A program made the position numbers and the translations under genes. From assembly GCA_026645575.1 (NCBI GenBank), contig JAPKMW010000047.1, positions 1 to 64,000 of the forward strand: 64,000 bases of DNA, read 5' to 3'. This DNA is from Caldilineaceae bacterium (GTDB lineage Bacteria > Chloroflexota > Anaerolineae > Caldilineales > Caldilineaceae). Shown here in pieces: positions 1 through 7,913 of the stretch. The notes beneath the pieces were generated by a model that was not told where the DNA came from, did not search any database, and saw nothing but the letters and a program-made list of their open reading frames with translations. Position 1 is the stretch's first letter. Each line of letters opens with the position of its first letter.

Positions 1-199
1 TTATCATCCCCTTTTTCCTAAGGGGTCTTTCGTTTCCTTGTCATCGAGGTTTCCCCCGATGACAAGGTGTGGCAGGTCGAAACCTCACACTTTCTGTACA
101 TAAGCGAAAATTATCTTGCGGGTCGGTACTGCGGTCGCTGTTGTTGACCAAAGGATTTCGTAAAGCCTGGCGCTGGTTTAATGGAAAAAGTTCATTTCG

Positions 200-273
200 T
201 AACGGTAGCAGACCAATTTTGTAACGGTAGACCCCACTTTTTATAACGATAGACCCCACTTTTATAACGATAG
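200..273. repeat. Short tandem repeat, ~21 bp period
   Basis: About 3.5 degenerate copies of a unit with the core TAACGGTAGACCCCACTTTT, starting near 200, 221, 243 and 264. The two middle copies differ mainly by AACGGTAG versus AACGATAG. It lies in the otherwise gene-free first 368 bases, upstream of the MFS gene. The rest of that stretch shows nothing I can name. There is no spacer variation and too few copies for a CRISPR array. Confidence 0.7.
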
Positions 274-368
274 TGTGATATAGTAGCAAATAAGAAGCGG
301 GCAACAGCAGCCTGCAAGCCAATCCAGCAGCCAACACGATCTTGTAACGGAAAGTAACGGTTACTCCT

Positions 369-1553
369 ATGAGCAAAAAACAGTTCTACACGTTATTTCT
401 TTGCAGCCTGATTCCTTGGATTCCCGGCAATGGTCTGCTACCCCTATTGCCCGTCTATGCCAGTACACTGGGGGCAACGCCGGCCCTCGTTGGCTACTAT
501 CTCGCTTTCGCCTACTGTGCATTAGTCATTGGCACGCTGGTGGCGGGTTGGTTCTCGGATCGCTGGCAAATGCGCAAACCATTTCTGATCATGGCGGGTG
601 TAGCCAATCTGCCCTGCCTGTGGCTCATGGGCCAAGTCGCCAACCCCTGGCAGCTTGCGGCGTTAACCGCGGTCGTCTGGTTTCTGGGGGGCGTCACTTT
701 GACCTTGATCGGCATTCTGGCCGGTTTGTTCGCTGAACCCACGGCGCGCGGAAAAGTCTTTGGAATGCTGGCACTGACCAGTGGGCTGGGAGCCTTGATC
801 GGGGGGCTGACCGTTGGCCGGATTGCTGATCAATGGGGCTACCCAACCATGTTTCTTTGGCTGGCCTTGTTTTCCGCGATTGGACCAATCGCCAGCTTAC
901 TGCTGGAAGATAAACCAACGATCACAAGGGCAAAAACACCAGCCACGGCACAACGTTTGCCCTTGCGCAGCGGCTTCTATTTTCTGATTATGGCGAGCGT
1001 GGTCGCCAGCATCGCGATTTTTGCCGGTCGCTTAGGCACCTCACTGTCGATGCGCCAGCTTGGTTTTCTTTCGGCCAACATTGCTAGCACGGCCGCCATT
1101 GGCGGTTTGGTCACCTTACCCCTATCGCCATTGCTGGGACGCCTTTCTGATCAGGTGGGCCGGAAAAGGTTGTTGGTTCTCTGCTATCTAACCGGCGGGG
1201 GTGGATTGCTGTTGCTCGCCATCGCCACCCACCTCTGGCATTTCTGGTGCGCCGTTGCCCTGCTCTCCATTGCCAGCTATGTGGGGAATGGCATTGGTTC
1301 CGCCTTTGCCGCCGATCTGCTGCCCAAAGAATTGCTGGGCCGGGGGATCTCAGCCGTCAACGCAACCAATTGGCTTGGCGGCATTATCGGCTTCGCCGTT
1401 GCAGGCAACGCCATTGGCACATGGGGGATGCAGCCGACGCTGATCATGTTTACCTTTCTCCTGCTAATCGCCATCCTTTTATTACTGCCGATCCGCCAGA
1501 CCCAACAGGGCGAAGCTGACAACGCTCTCAAGCCAGTGGAAATTCGATCATAA
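369..1553 (+). CDS. Major facilitator superfamily transporter
   Basis: A 394-residue, strongly hydrophobic protein with the two-times-six-helix pattern of MFS antiporters. The loop 2-3 signature is visible as GWFSDRWQMRKP near residue 60 and its counterpart GRLSDQVGRKR near residue 258, in the second half. Length and spacing match 12-TM drug or sugar efflux carriers of the MdtG/TetA type, so export of a small hydrophobic compound by proton antiport is the likely role. The substrate cannot be read from the sequence. The start is the first ATG; no good Shine-Dalgarno precedes it. It appears to be monocistronic, followed by a repeat block. Confidence 0.85.
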   Translation: MSKKQFYTLFLCSLIPWIPGNGLLPLLPVYASTLGATPALVGYYLAFAYCALVIGTLVAGWFSDRWQMRKPFLIMAGVANLPCLWLMGQVANPWQLAALTAVVWFLGGVTLTLIGILAGLFAEPTARGKVFGMLALTSGLGALIGGLTVGRIADQWGYPTMFLWLALFSAIGPIASLLLEDKPTITRAKTPATAQRLPLRSGFYFLIMASVVASIAIFAGRLGTSLSMRQLGFLSANIASTAAIGGLVTLPLSPLLGRLSDQVGRKRLLVLCYLTGGGGLLLLAIATHLWHFWCAVALLSIASYVGNGIGSAFAADLLPKELLGRGISAVNATNWLGGIIGFAVAGNAIGTWGMQPTLIMFTFLLLIAILLLLPIRQTQQGEADNALKPVEIRS

Positions 1554-1587
1554 ACCTTTGTTCAGAACAGGTATCATGCCTGATTGG

Positions 1588-2018
1588 CACCGAAAATAAT
1601 GAAACTTTCTACCGTTCGGCTGAGCTCACGTCGAAGCCGCCAAGTACACGAAGAGCGCAAAGGGGTGCGTAAGATTTTCCTTCGCGCTCTTGGCGACCTT
1701 CGCGGTGGGTATTTCCACATCAGGTCACATGCCTTGACGGCACCGAAAACGATGAAAATCTCTACCGTTCGGCTGAGCTCACGTCGAAGCCGCCAAGCAC
1801 ACGAAGAGCGCAAAGGGGGGCTTAAGGTTTTTCTTTGCGCTCTTGGCGCCCTTCGCGGTGGGTATTTACAGAACAGGCCACATGTCTGACGACACCATAA
1901 ACGATGAAAATTTCTACCGCCAAGCACGCCAAGAGCGCAAAGGGACGCATAAGGTTTTTCCTTTTTATAACTTTGCGCTCTTGGCGACCTTCGCGGTGGG
2001 CATTTACAGAACAGGAGC
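1588..2018. repeat. Three tandem ~153-bp repeats carrying an inner hairpin
   Basis: Units begin with CACCGAAAA/CACCATAAA at 1588, 1741 and 1893, giving periods of 153 and 152. Each contains the inverted pair AAGAGCGCAAAG ... CTTTGCGCTCTTGGCG, so each unit can fold into a hairpin. The third copy lacks the TTCGGCTGAGCTCACGTCG segment found in the first two. From memory, the AAGAGCGCAAAG/CTTTGCGCTCTTGGCGACCTTCGCGG motif is a widespread extragenic palindrome in environmental bacteria. The array fills the gap between the MFS gene and the GNAT-CNB gene, whose ribosome-binding site lies just past the last copy. Confidence 0.8.
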
Positions 2019-2023
2019 TACCT

Positions 2024-3514
2024 ATGCCATCCTTTGCCACAACTGAGATGATCAACCCAAAACAACTCACGGTGGAAGCGCGTCACCAATTGACGGAAGC
2101 CTTGTTTGCCGTTCAATGCCAGATCTATGACGGCGCAGACAAGACCGCCTTTGTCAACACCGTGATGGCCTCCAAGGCGCAAGAGACAACGATCCATATT
2201 CACAAGAATGCGGACGGCGCCATTGTCGGCTTTTTTGCCTTCCACATCTATGAAAAAGAACTCAATGGTCGAACGACGGCCATCTTTCGCATCCAGGCGG
2301 GATCGTTGCGCGAATATCGCGGCAACAACGCGTCTACCCGCATCCTGTTGAATAGCATTTTCCGCTACTGGGTGAAACACCCGCTGCGGCCCTTTTATTA
2401 TCTAGGCATCCTCATTCACCCCACCAGCTATATGCTCTGCGCCAAATATGGCACGGTTGTCTGGCCCCATCGTGAACAGCCGCTGCCGCCGGCGATTGCC
2501 GCCTTTATGCTCGAATTGGTACAGATGTTTGGCACCAAAGCGCCCGATCCGCAAAACCCGTTGATCGTCTCGTATGGCTTGAGTACCCGCGAAACCGAGG
2601 CCGAACGCAATTACTGGCGCACTTGTGACAAACCCGATGCGCGTTTCTTTGTCGAGCAGAACCCTGGCTACAGCAAAGGCGATGGGCTACTCACCTTGGT
2701 GCCGCTGTCGGGGGGGCATCTGGCGCGCGGCGCCTGGCGCATGATCAGTGATCGCGTCCACCGCACCCTGGCGCCAACGGTGACAACCTTGCAACAACTA
2801 CCAGGGCTGCGCCAATGGTTGGGGGTGCGCGACATTCAACGCCGCCTCAAGCAGACGCCCCTCTTTGCCGAGTTGTCAGATGCTGATCTGGCCGCAGCGG
2901 CGCAGGCGACCGAAGCCATCACGCTGCCGGCCGGGCGCTATCTCTTCCGTGCCGGTGACGCAGGCGATGAATTGTATGTGGTGGCGTCCGGCAGTGTGGT
3001 GGTTGTGGTCGAGCAAGGGGGTAATGAACGCATCATCGACCAAATTGCCACCGGCGCAATGTTTGGCGAGCTTGCCATGCTCTCTGGTGAACCCCGTTCC
3101 GCCTCGATTCGGACCGCGACCAAAACCACCTTGCTGCGCCTCCAACGCAAAGTGCTGTTGAACTTGATGGCCGCCCACCCCCCCATGCACGCGGCCATCT
3201 GGGATGCTTTTGCCAGGCGGCGCTTCCTGGATATGACCGCCAGCAATACACGCTTGGGCGCACTCAGCCGCCAACAACGGCTGGCCTGGCTGGCCGGCGG
3301 GCAGAAGGAGACGCTGGCCGCCAAAGCAGAGAAGACTGTCCAAGCGCCGTGGCTCTTTGTCCCCACCGGCGCTGTCGAAATTCAACAAGAGCAGCAGTGG
3401 TCAACCCTGCGCGCCCCAGCCTTAATCCAAGCGGCTGGCGCGCTTCATCTGGTGGCACAGGCGCCGACCCAATATGTTTGCCTGCCGGAGCCGGATCGGC
3501 ACGCCCATGCGTAG
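2024..3514 (+). CDS. GNAT-like domain fused to a cyclic-nucleotide-binding domain
   Basis: A 496-residue protein. Residues ~1-190 look like a GNAT-type acyltransferase fold, with a beta-rich core and a region around the RIQAGSLREYRGNNAST segment that resembles an acyl-CoA pyrophosphate loop. Residues ~275-395 form a cyclic-nucleotide-binding (CNB, CAP-like) domain: LFAELSDADL, then GDELYVVASGSV, then the phosphate-binding-cassette-like FGELAMLSGEPRSASIRT. The ATG at 2024 is preferred because AGGAG sits six bases upstream. A longer open frame from 1904 would translate repeat DNA. The next gene (47 bases on) also carries CNB domains. The acyl acceptor is unknown. CNB-GNAT fusions such as mycobacterial protein acetylase are known, with the domains in the opposite order. 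The GNAT assignment is tentative; the CNB assignment is firm. Confidence 0.7.
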   Translation: MPSFATTEMINPKQLTVEARHQLTEALFAVQCQIYDGADKTAFVNTVMASKAQETTIHIHKNADGAIVGFFAFHIYEKELNGRTTAIFRIQAGSLREYRGNNASTRILLNSIFRYWVKHPLRPFYYLGILIHPTSYMLCAKYGTVVWPHREQPLPPAIAAFMLELVQMFGTKAPDPQNPLIVSYGLSTRETEAERNYWRTCDKPDARFFVEQNPGYSKGDGLLTLVPLSGGHLARGAWRMISDRVHRTLAPTVTTLQQLPGLRQWLGVRDIQRRLKQTPLFAELSDADLAAAAQATEAITLPAGRYLFRAGDAGDELYVVASGSVVVVVEQGGNERIIDQIATGAMFGELAMLSGEPRSASIRTATKTTLLRLQRKVLLNLMAAHPPMHAAIWDAFARRRFLDMTASNTRLGALSRQQRLAWLAGGQKETLAAKAEKTVQAPWLFVPTGAVEIQQEQQWSTLRAPALIQAAGALHLVAQAPTQYVCLPEPDRHAHA

Positions 3515-3560
3515 GCAGGCGGACAGCGTTGTTTACTCTAACAGAAGTCTCAATCACTCA

Positions 3561-5849
3561 ATGCCTATGACCACTTATCTTGTAACCGACCCTGCGCCAC
3601 CGTCAGCGCCCACTCTGCTCGCATACCTTACCCTGCCCACGGTTTTTGGCGCATTGCGTGAGGAGACGCAGCATGCCTTGCAATCTGAATTGGAAGCGGT
3701 GCATCTGGCGCCCCGGCAGACGCTCTTTCGCCAAGGTGAGCCAGGCGACAGCCTCTATGTGTTGGTGGCTGGGCGGCTGGCAATTCAAATGCAAAACCCA
3801 ACCGGCGCGCCCGTGGTGGTCGATGAAGCCACGCCTTATCAACTCATTGGCGAGATGGCCTTGTTGACCGGCCAGAGCCGGGGCGCCACCGTCACCGCCC
3901 TGGCCGAAAGCACGCTGCTTCGTCTATCGCGGGCAAGCTTTGAACGGTTGACCCACCGCCACCCTGCGCTGGTCGAGCATCTGACGCAACGGATGCTGCC
4001 CCGGCTGCGTCAACAACAGTTGCTGCAAATTTTGACCAACCTCTTTGGGATGTTGGACAAGTGCGCCCTGGCCGACTTGCAACAAAAGCTGGAATGGCGC
4101 CAGCTCATCGCCGGGGAAACCTTGATGACCCAAGGGGAAGCCAGCGACGCCGCCTACATTGTGGTCAACGGCCGGCTGCGTGTGACCATGCACCACGCCA
4201 CCCGGCCAGGAGCAGCCGGCGAACACTTTATCCGCGAGGTGGGCGCCGGCGAAGTGATCGGCGAGATCGGCTTGTTGACCCACGCGCCACGCAGCGCCAC
4301 CGTCAAGGCGATCCGCGCGACAACGGTGGTGCGCCTGAGCGCCGCTGTCTGTGAAGCGTTGGTGGTGCAACACCCCCAGGTGATGGTGCAGGTGGCGCGC
4401 CTCATGGCCGCGCGCCAGGTGGGGGCGCCGGCGCCGAAAGCCCATACCCTGGCGGCACTGACCTTTACCTTGCTGGCCAGTGACCCAGCCGTCCCGCTCG
4501 CCACGGTGGCCGAACGGCTGGAACAGGTTTTCAGCGGCTGGGGACCAACGCTCGTTTTGGATAGCGACCGCTTTGATGACGCGTTTGGCAAAGTCGGCGC
4601 GGCCCAGACGCGACCGGAGGATCCCCTGCACCTGGCGGTTAGCGGCTGGTTGGCCCAGCAGGAAAACCGTTATGCGTTTATCATCTTGCTGGCCGATCCC
4701 ACCTGGACGCCTTGGACGGAACGCTCCACCCAACAAGCCGACCGCAATTTGCTGGTCAAACAGGCGCAGGGCGATGCTGCCGTTGACCGATTGGAAGCGC
4801 AACTGGCGCAACGTCATTCCTTGATCCCTCAGGAGCTACTCCTGCTCCAACCGGCGACCACAACCCACCCCAGCGCCACGGGGCGTTGGTTCAGCGGGCG
4901 ACAGGTGGCCGCCCATCACCATCTGCGCATGGACAATCGCGGCGACTGGCAACGGCTGGCGCGGCGCCTCACGGGGCGATCCATTGCCCTCGTCTTGGGT
5001 GGCGGCGGGGCGCGCGGCAATGCCCACACCGGGGTTATTCGCGCCCTATTGGAAGCCAAGCTTCCCATCGATCTGATTGGCGGCACCAGCTTTGGCGCCG
5101 TGATCGGCGCCCTCTATGCCCAGACCCTTGACTACGACAAGATGATGCAGCATACACAACACCATTCTTCCCGGCAACAGATCCTGGATTATACGCTGCC
5201 TTTGACCTCGCTCCTTGCCGGCGCCAAGACTGTCCAGCGCTTTCGCCAGATCTTTGGCGAAACGGCCATTGAAGATATGTGGCTCCCCTTTTTTGCCGTT
5301 TCCTATAACCTCTCGCGGGCGACGCTCCAGATACACCAACAGGGGCCGCTCTGGCTACTGCTGCGCGCCACCACCGCCATTCCCGGCGTCTTTGCCCCTG
5401 TGGCCTATGAAGGCAATGTGTTGGTTGATGGTGGGATTGTCAATAACTTCCCGGTGGATGTCATGCGGGAACTGTACCAGCCAGGTGCAGTGATTGGGGT
5501 CAACCTTTACCCGCCACGGGAAGCCATGCAAGGCTATCAGTTTGGGCCGAGCGTTTCCGGTTGGCAACAGCTTTGGCAGTGGCTCAATCCGTTGCTGCGC
5601 CGCCAGATCAAGCGTTCGTCAACGCCTTCCCTGATGAGCGTACTACTCCGCACACTGGAAATTCAGGGCATCGAGAGTCTGCGTACCATCCAAGACCAGA
5701 TCGATCTACTGATCGAACCGGCGGTTGATCACATTCGCATTGACGCGTTTGATGCGTATCAAGCCGCACATGATCGCGGCTATGAAGCTGCCGTCAAAGC
5801 ATTGGCGACCGCGCCCCCCACCTGGCGCCCGGATCGGTTGCAACCTTGA
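3561..5849 (+). CDS. NTE-type patatin phospholipase with two cyclic-nucleotide-binding domains
   Basis: A 762-residue protein in the architecture of neuropathy target esterase and its bacterial relatives. There are two CNB domains (~27-145 with GEMALLTGQSRGATV; ~158-280 with GEIGLLTHAPRSATV), a linker, and a C-terminal patatin domain from ~470. The patatin domain has the oxyanion motif GGGGARGNAHTG (~480), the nucleophile elbow GGTSFGAVIG with Ser in G-T-S-F-G (~510), and the catalytic Asp in VDGGIVNNFPVD (~623), so the Ser-Asp dyad is complete. Expected activity is lysophospholipase/carboxylesterase at the membrane. The ATG at 3561 is chosen; an in-frame ATG at 3474 lies inside the preceding gene. 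It is probably co-transcribed with the CNB-GNAT gene. Confidence 0.85.
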   Translation: MPMTTYLVTDPAPPSAPTLLAYLTLPTVFGALREETQHALQSELEAVHLAPRQTLFRQGEPGDSLYVLVAGRLAIQMQNPTGAPVVVDEATPYQLIGEMALLTGQSRGATVTALAESTLLRLSRASFERLTHRHPALVEHLTQRMLPRLRQQQLLQILTNLFGMLDKCALADLQQKLEWRQLIAGETLMTQGEASDAAYIVVNGRLRVTMHHATRPGAAGEHFIREVGAGEVIGEIGLLTHAPRSATVKAIRATTVVRLSAAVCEALVVQHPQVMVQVARLMAARQVGAPAPKAHTLAALTFTLLASDPAVPLATVAERLEQVFSGWGPTLVLDSDRFDDAFGKVGAAQTRPEDPLHLAVSGWLAQQENRYAFIILLADPTWTPWTERSTQQADRNLLVKQAQGDAAVDRLEAQLAQRHSLIPQELLLLQPATTTHPSATGRWFSGRQVAAHHHLRMDNRGDWQRLARRLTGRSIALVLGGGGARGNAHTGVIRALLEAKLPIDLIGGTSFGAVIGALYAQTLDYDKMMQHTQHHSSRQQILDYTLPLTSLLAGAKTVQRFRQIFGETAIEDMWLPFFAVSYNLSRATLQIHQQGPLWLLLRATTAIPGVFAPVAYEGNVLVDGGIVNNFPVDVMRELYQPGAVIGVNLYPPREAMQGYQFGPSVSGWQQLWQWLNPLLRRQIKRSSTPSLMSVLLRTLEIQGIESLRTIQDQIDLLIEPAVDHIRIDAFDAYQAAHDRGYEAAVKALATAPPTWRPDRLQP

Positions 5850-5899
5850 GCGCATATCTATCATCCAGATGGAACTGTTCGGCCAAAGCGCGGTTATTC

Positions 5900-7243
5900 T
5901 CACGGGGACGGCTGGATTGTCAGCGGCGGCAGGCTGTTGACAATCTGCACCGTTGCCAGGCTGACGGTGATCACTTGACCGATCAGGCGCAGGATGGCCT
6001 GGGGATCGTCGGGCTGGTTGGGGTCGTTGACAATGCCGCTGCGTTTGTCGGTGCTGACCTGATATTGGTCGATGACCCATTCCAGCGCCGAGCGGTTGCC
6101 CAGCTTGTAGTCGTAGACCTGGGGCGGGATGCCGGCTAGGGTGAGGAAATCGTTGTAGACGAGGCTGCGTTTGTCTTTGCTCAACTTCATGCGTTCGACC
6201 CGCCAGTCGAGCGGCTGATCCGGGTTTTCTACAAAATCGAGACGGTATTCGGGCTGCGCTTCATAGCCCACATGCAGCGCCGCCAGTTGCGCACCGGCCT
6301 GGACAAAGCCCCAGAAATCTGCCACAAAGGGAATGCGCGGCAATTCGCGCCGCAGGTTGGCAGCGTAGTTGGCGCGATAGTCGGGGTGGTGGAGGAGGGC
6401 GTAGACGTAGTGGAAGATGTCCCATTTGGTGATTGGGTGATCCGGTGATTGGGTGGCGTATTGGTGACGGAAGGCGGCGAGCGCCCAGTCGGTGATGTTT
6501 TCGCGACGGTTGGTGCCGTCTTCATCGTAGGTGTAGAAGGGGAAGCATTGAAAGCTATCTGTTGAAGCTAACAAATGCACGTCAACAATCGAGGTGATCA
6601 CTAGGGTACTAAAATTTGAACGATGACCTTTATCACTTACACATATAGCTTGGTTTTCTTTGATTGTTTCATCGGTAGGAAATATCCTTGGGAATTGATA
6701 CACTTCCTCGTTCAAAAGTTTATCAAAGAATAAATATTGCTTTACGAATGGTCGATAAACTGCACGCCTAATCTTTCTAAATTCAAATTCGGCCGTTTTT
6801 CCACGCTGTACGTCTAGTTTTAGATCTCGACTCCAACTTATTTTTCTACTATCGTTGTCGATAAACTCATCAATTGGTGGTTTAGGTGAGAGTCGTTCCC
6901 ATGAGTATACATGCTCATTGTAAGCTTGTACTATTTGTTGTACATTCTTAGTTAACGTTACTTCATCATAACTATACACCCAAACATCTCTATGTGTTTT
7001 TACACCATTGCTATAAATCTGAAATATAGAACTTGTATCGACAACAGGTCTTGTATCCTTAGCCCCCAAAGCAATAAATGACTCAAACTCCTCCTGCATC
7101 CCCTCGGTCAGCCAGGTGTGGCGTTTATCGGGCGTGATGGGTTGCCAGGCCACGTTGCCGACGTGGCGTTGTTCATCCAGAAAGGCGTATTTCTCTTCTT
7201 TGCGCCAGAATTCGTCCAGGCGGGCGTAGTGGATGGTGGCCAT
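5900..7243 (-). CDS. Type ISP restriction-modification enzyme, C-terminal half (separate frame)
   Basis: 447 residues that match the C-terminal, target-recognition side of single-polypeptide type ISP/IIG-like enzymes. The start MATIHYARLDEFWRKEEKYA is the segment that normally follows the methyltransferase core without a break. FPFYTYDEDGTNRRENITDW and KWDIFHYVYALLHHPDYR are further family landmarks. The ATG at 7243 has GAGGT about ten bases upstream. The frame stays open up to 7570, but that extension runs through the toxin gene in another phase and is not credible. The segment ~6545-7085 is much more AT-rich (roughly one-third GC by eye) than the rest. The N-terminal half is at 7914-9656. 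Whether the two polypeptides reassociate is unknown. Confidence 0.75.
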   Translation of the reverse strand: MATIHYARLDEFWRKEEKYAFLDEQRHVGNVAWQPITPDKRHTWLTEGMQEEFESFIALGAKDTRPVVDTSSIFQIYSNGVKTHRDVWVYSYDEVTLTKNVQQIVQAYNEHVYSWERLSPKPPIDEFIDNDSRKISWSRDLKLDVQRGKTAEFEFRKIRRAVYRPFVKQYLFFDKLLNEEVYQFPRIFPTDETIKENQAICVSDKGHRSNFSTLVITSIVDVHLLASTDSFQCFPFYTYDEDGTNRRENITDWALAAFRHQYATQSPDHPITKWDIFHYVYALLHHPDYRANYAANLRRELPRIPFVADFWGFVQAGAQLAALHVGYEAQPEYRLDFVENPDQPLDWRVERMKLSKDKRSLVYNDFLTLAGIPPQVYDYKLGNRSALEWVIDQYQVSTDKRSGIVNDPNQPDDPQAILRLIGQVITVSLATVQIVNSLPPLTIQPSP

Positions 7244-7268
7244 ACTAACGTTTACCTCTTGACAAAGT

Positions 7269-7634
7269 TCACAACTTGGCTGCCGGCAAAGTGCGCATAC
7301 GAAGGCGTCGATCTTCCACGACGGCAAAGTGACCGCGCCAGTCGCTACGGCTGGACAAGGCTGCGGCCAAAGTGGACGCAGCCTCCGGCCCAGCGGTAGC
7401 TGTGGTGCGAAAGAGAATGATGCCACAGGTCGCCGGCAGCCCACGACGAATTGCCAGTTCACCAAAATCCTTATCGAAGGTGAGCAATACCCGATCTTCG
7501 GCAATGGCACGCGCCAAAACGGCTTCATCTGTGATGCCGGGCGAATCACTGCGCACCCAAGCCACATCATGGCCTGCTTGCCGTAGCACAGTCACAGCAT
7601 CTAAGGGAAAATTCTCATTCGCTAAAAATTTCAT
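7269..7634 (-). CDS. DUF5615 PIN-like putative toxin
   Basis: A 121-residue protein starting MKFLANENFPLDAV, with GHDVAW and VLLTFDKDFGEL (residues ~49-60), the hallmarks of the DUF5615 (Mut7-C/PIN-like) family. These are usually encoded next to a DUF433 protein and treated as toxin-antitoxin-like pairs; ribonuclease activity is inferred from the PIN-like fold. The first acidic position of the usual ADEN motif is Asn here (ANEN). The ATG lies eight bases after the DUF433 stop, behind GAAGG, so the two are translated in tandem. Its stop is 25 bases before the ATG of the ISP C-terminal half. Confidence 0.8.
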   Translation of the reverse strand: MKFLANENFPLDAVTVLRQAGHDVAWVRSDSPGITDEAVLARAIAEDRVLLTFDKDFGELAIRRGLPATCGIILFRTTATAGPEAASTLAAALSSRSDWRGHFAVVEDRRLRMRTLPAAKL

Positions 7635-7642
7635 GATCCTTC

Positions 7643-7882
7643 TCACGCTGGCTGCAATTGGTAGACTTTTTCTTCGCGTACAGTGTCGCGCGCGTAGGCC
7701 AGACACGCCAAAATATCGATTAACTCAATGCCTGGATAGTTACGCAGAATTTCGTTGTAGCTCCAGCCTTGGGTCAATAGATCCAGAATAAATTCGACGG
7801 ATAACCGTGTCCCACGAATCACCGGTTTACCGACCAAAATTTGTGGATCAGCCGTAATCCGTGCTTCCCACTCCATAACCAT
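7643..7882 (-). CDS. DUF433 putative antitoxin
   Basis: A 79-residue protein with the DUF433 pattern: ITADPQILVGKPVIRGTRL, then FILDLLTQGWSYNEILRNYP, then DILACLAYA. It is a winged-helix-like DNA-binding module found upstream of DUF5615 proteins and is taken as the antitoxin. A near-perfect Shine-Dalgarno, AAGGAGGT, sits four bases before the first ATG. A second in-frame ATG two codons on has a more usual ten-base spacing and may be the real start. It begins 31 bases after the stop of the ISP N-terminal half, so all four genes can share one transcript. Confidence 0.8.
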   Translation of the reverse strand: MVMEWEARITADPQILVGKPVIRGTRLSVEFILDLLTQGWSYNEILRNYPGIELIDILACLAYARDTVREEKVYQLQPA

Positions 7883-7913
7883 GCCGACCTCCTTATCGTT
7901 GGTATATACTGTA

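Noticed and set aside
200..273. Possible CRISPR from the 21-bp repeats (also 54851-55016)
   Set aside because: Repeats are contiguous without spacers, and no cas genes are nearby.
7244..7570. Upstream extension of the ISP C-terminal frame to a 556-residue protein
   Set aside because: It reads the DUF5615 gene in the wrong phase; composition is not protein-like and the ATG at 7243 has a ribosome-binding site.
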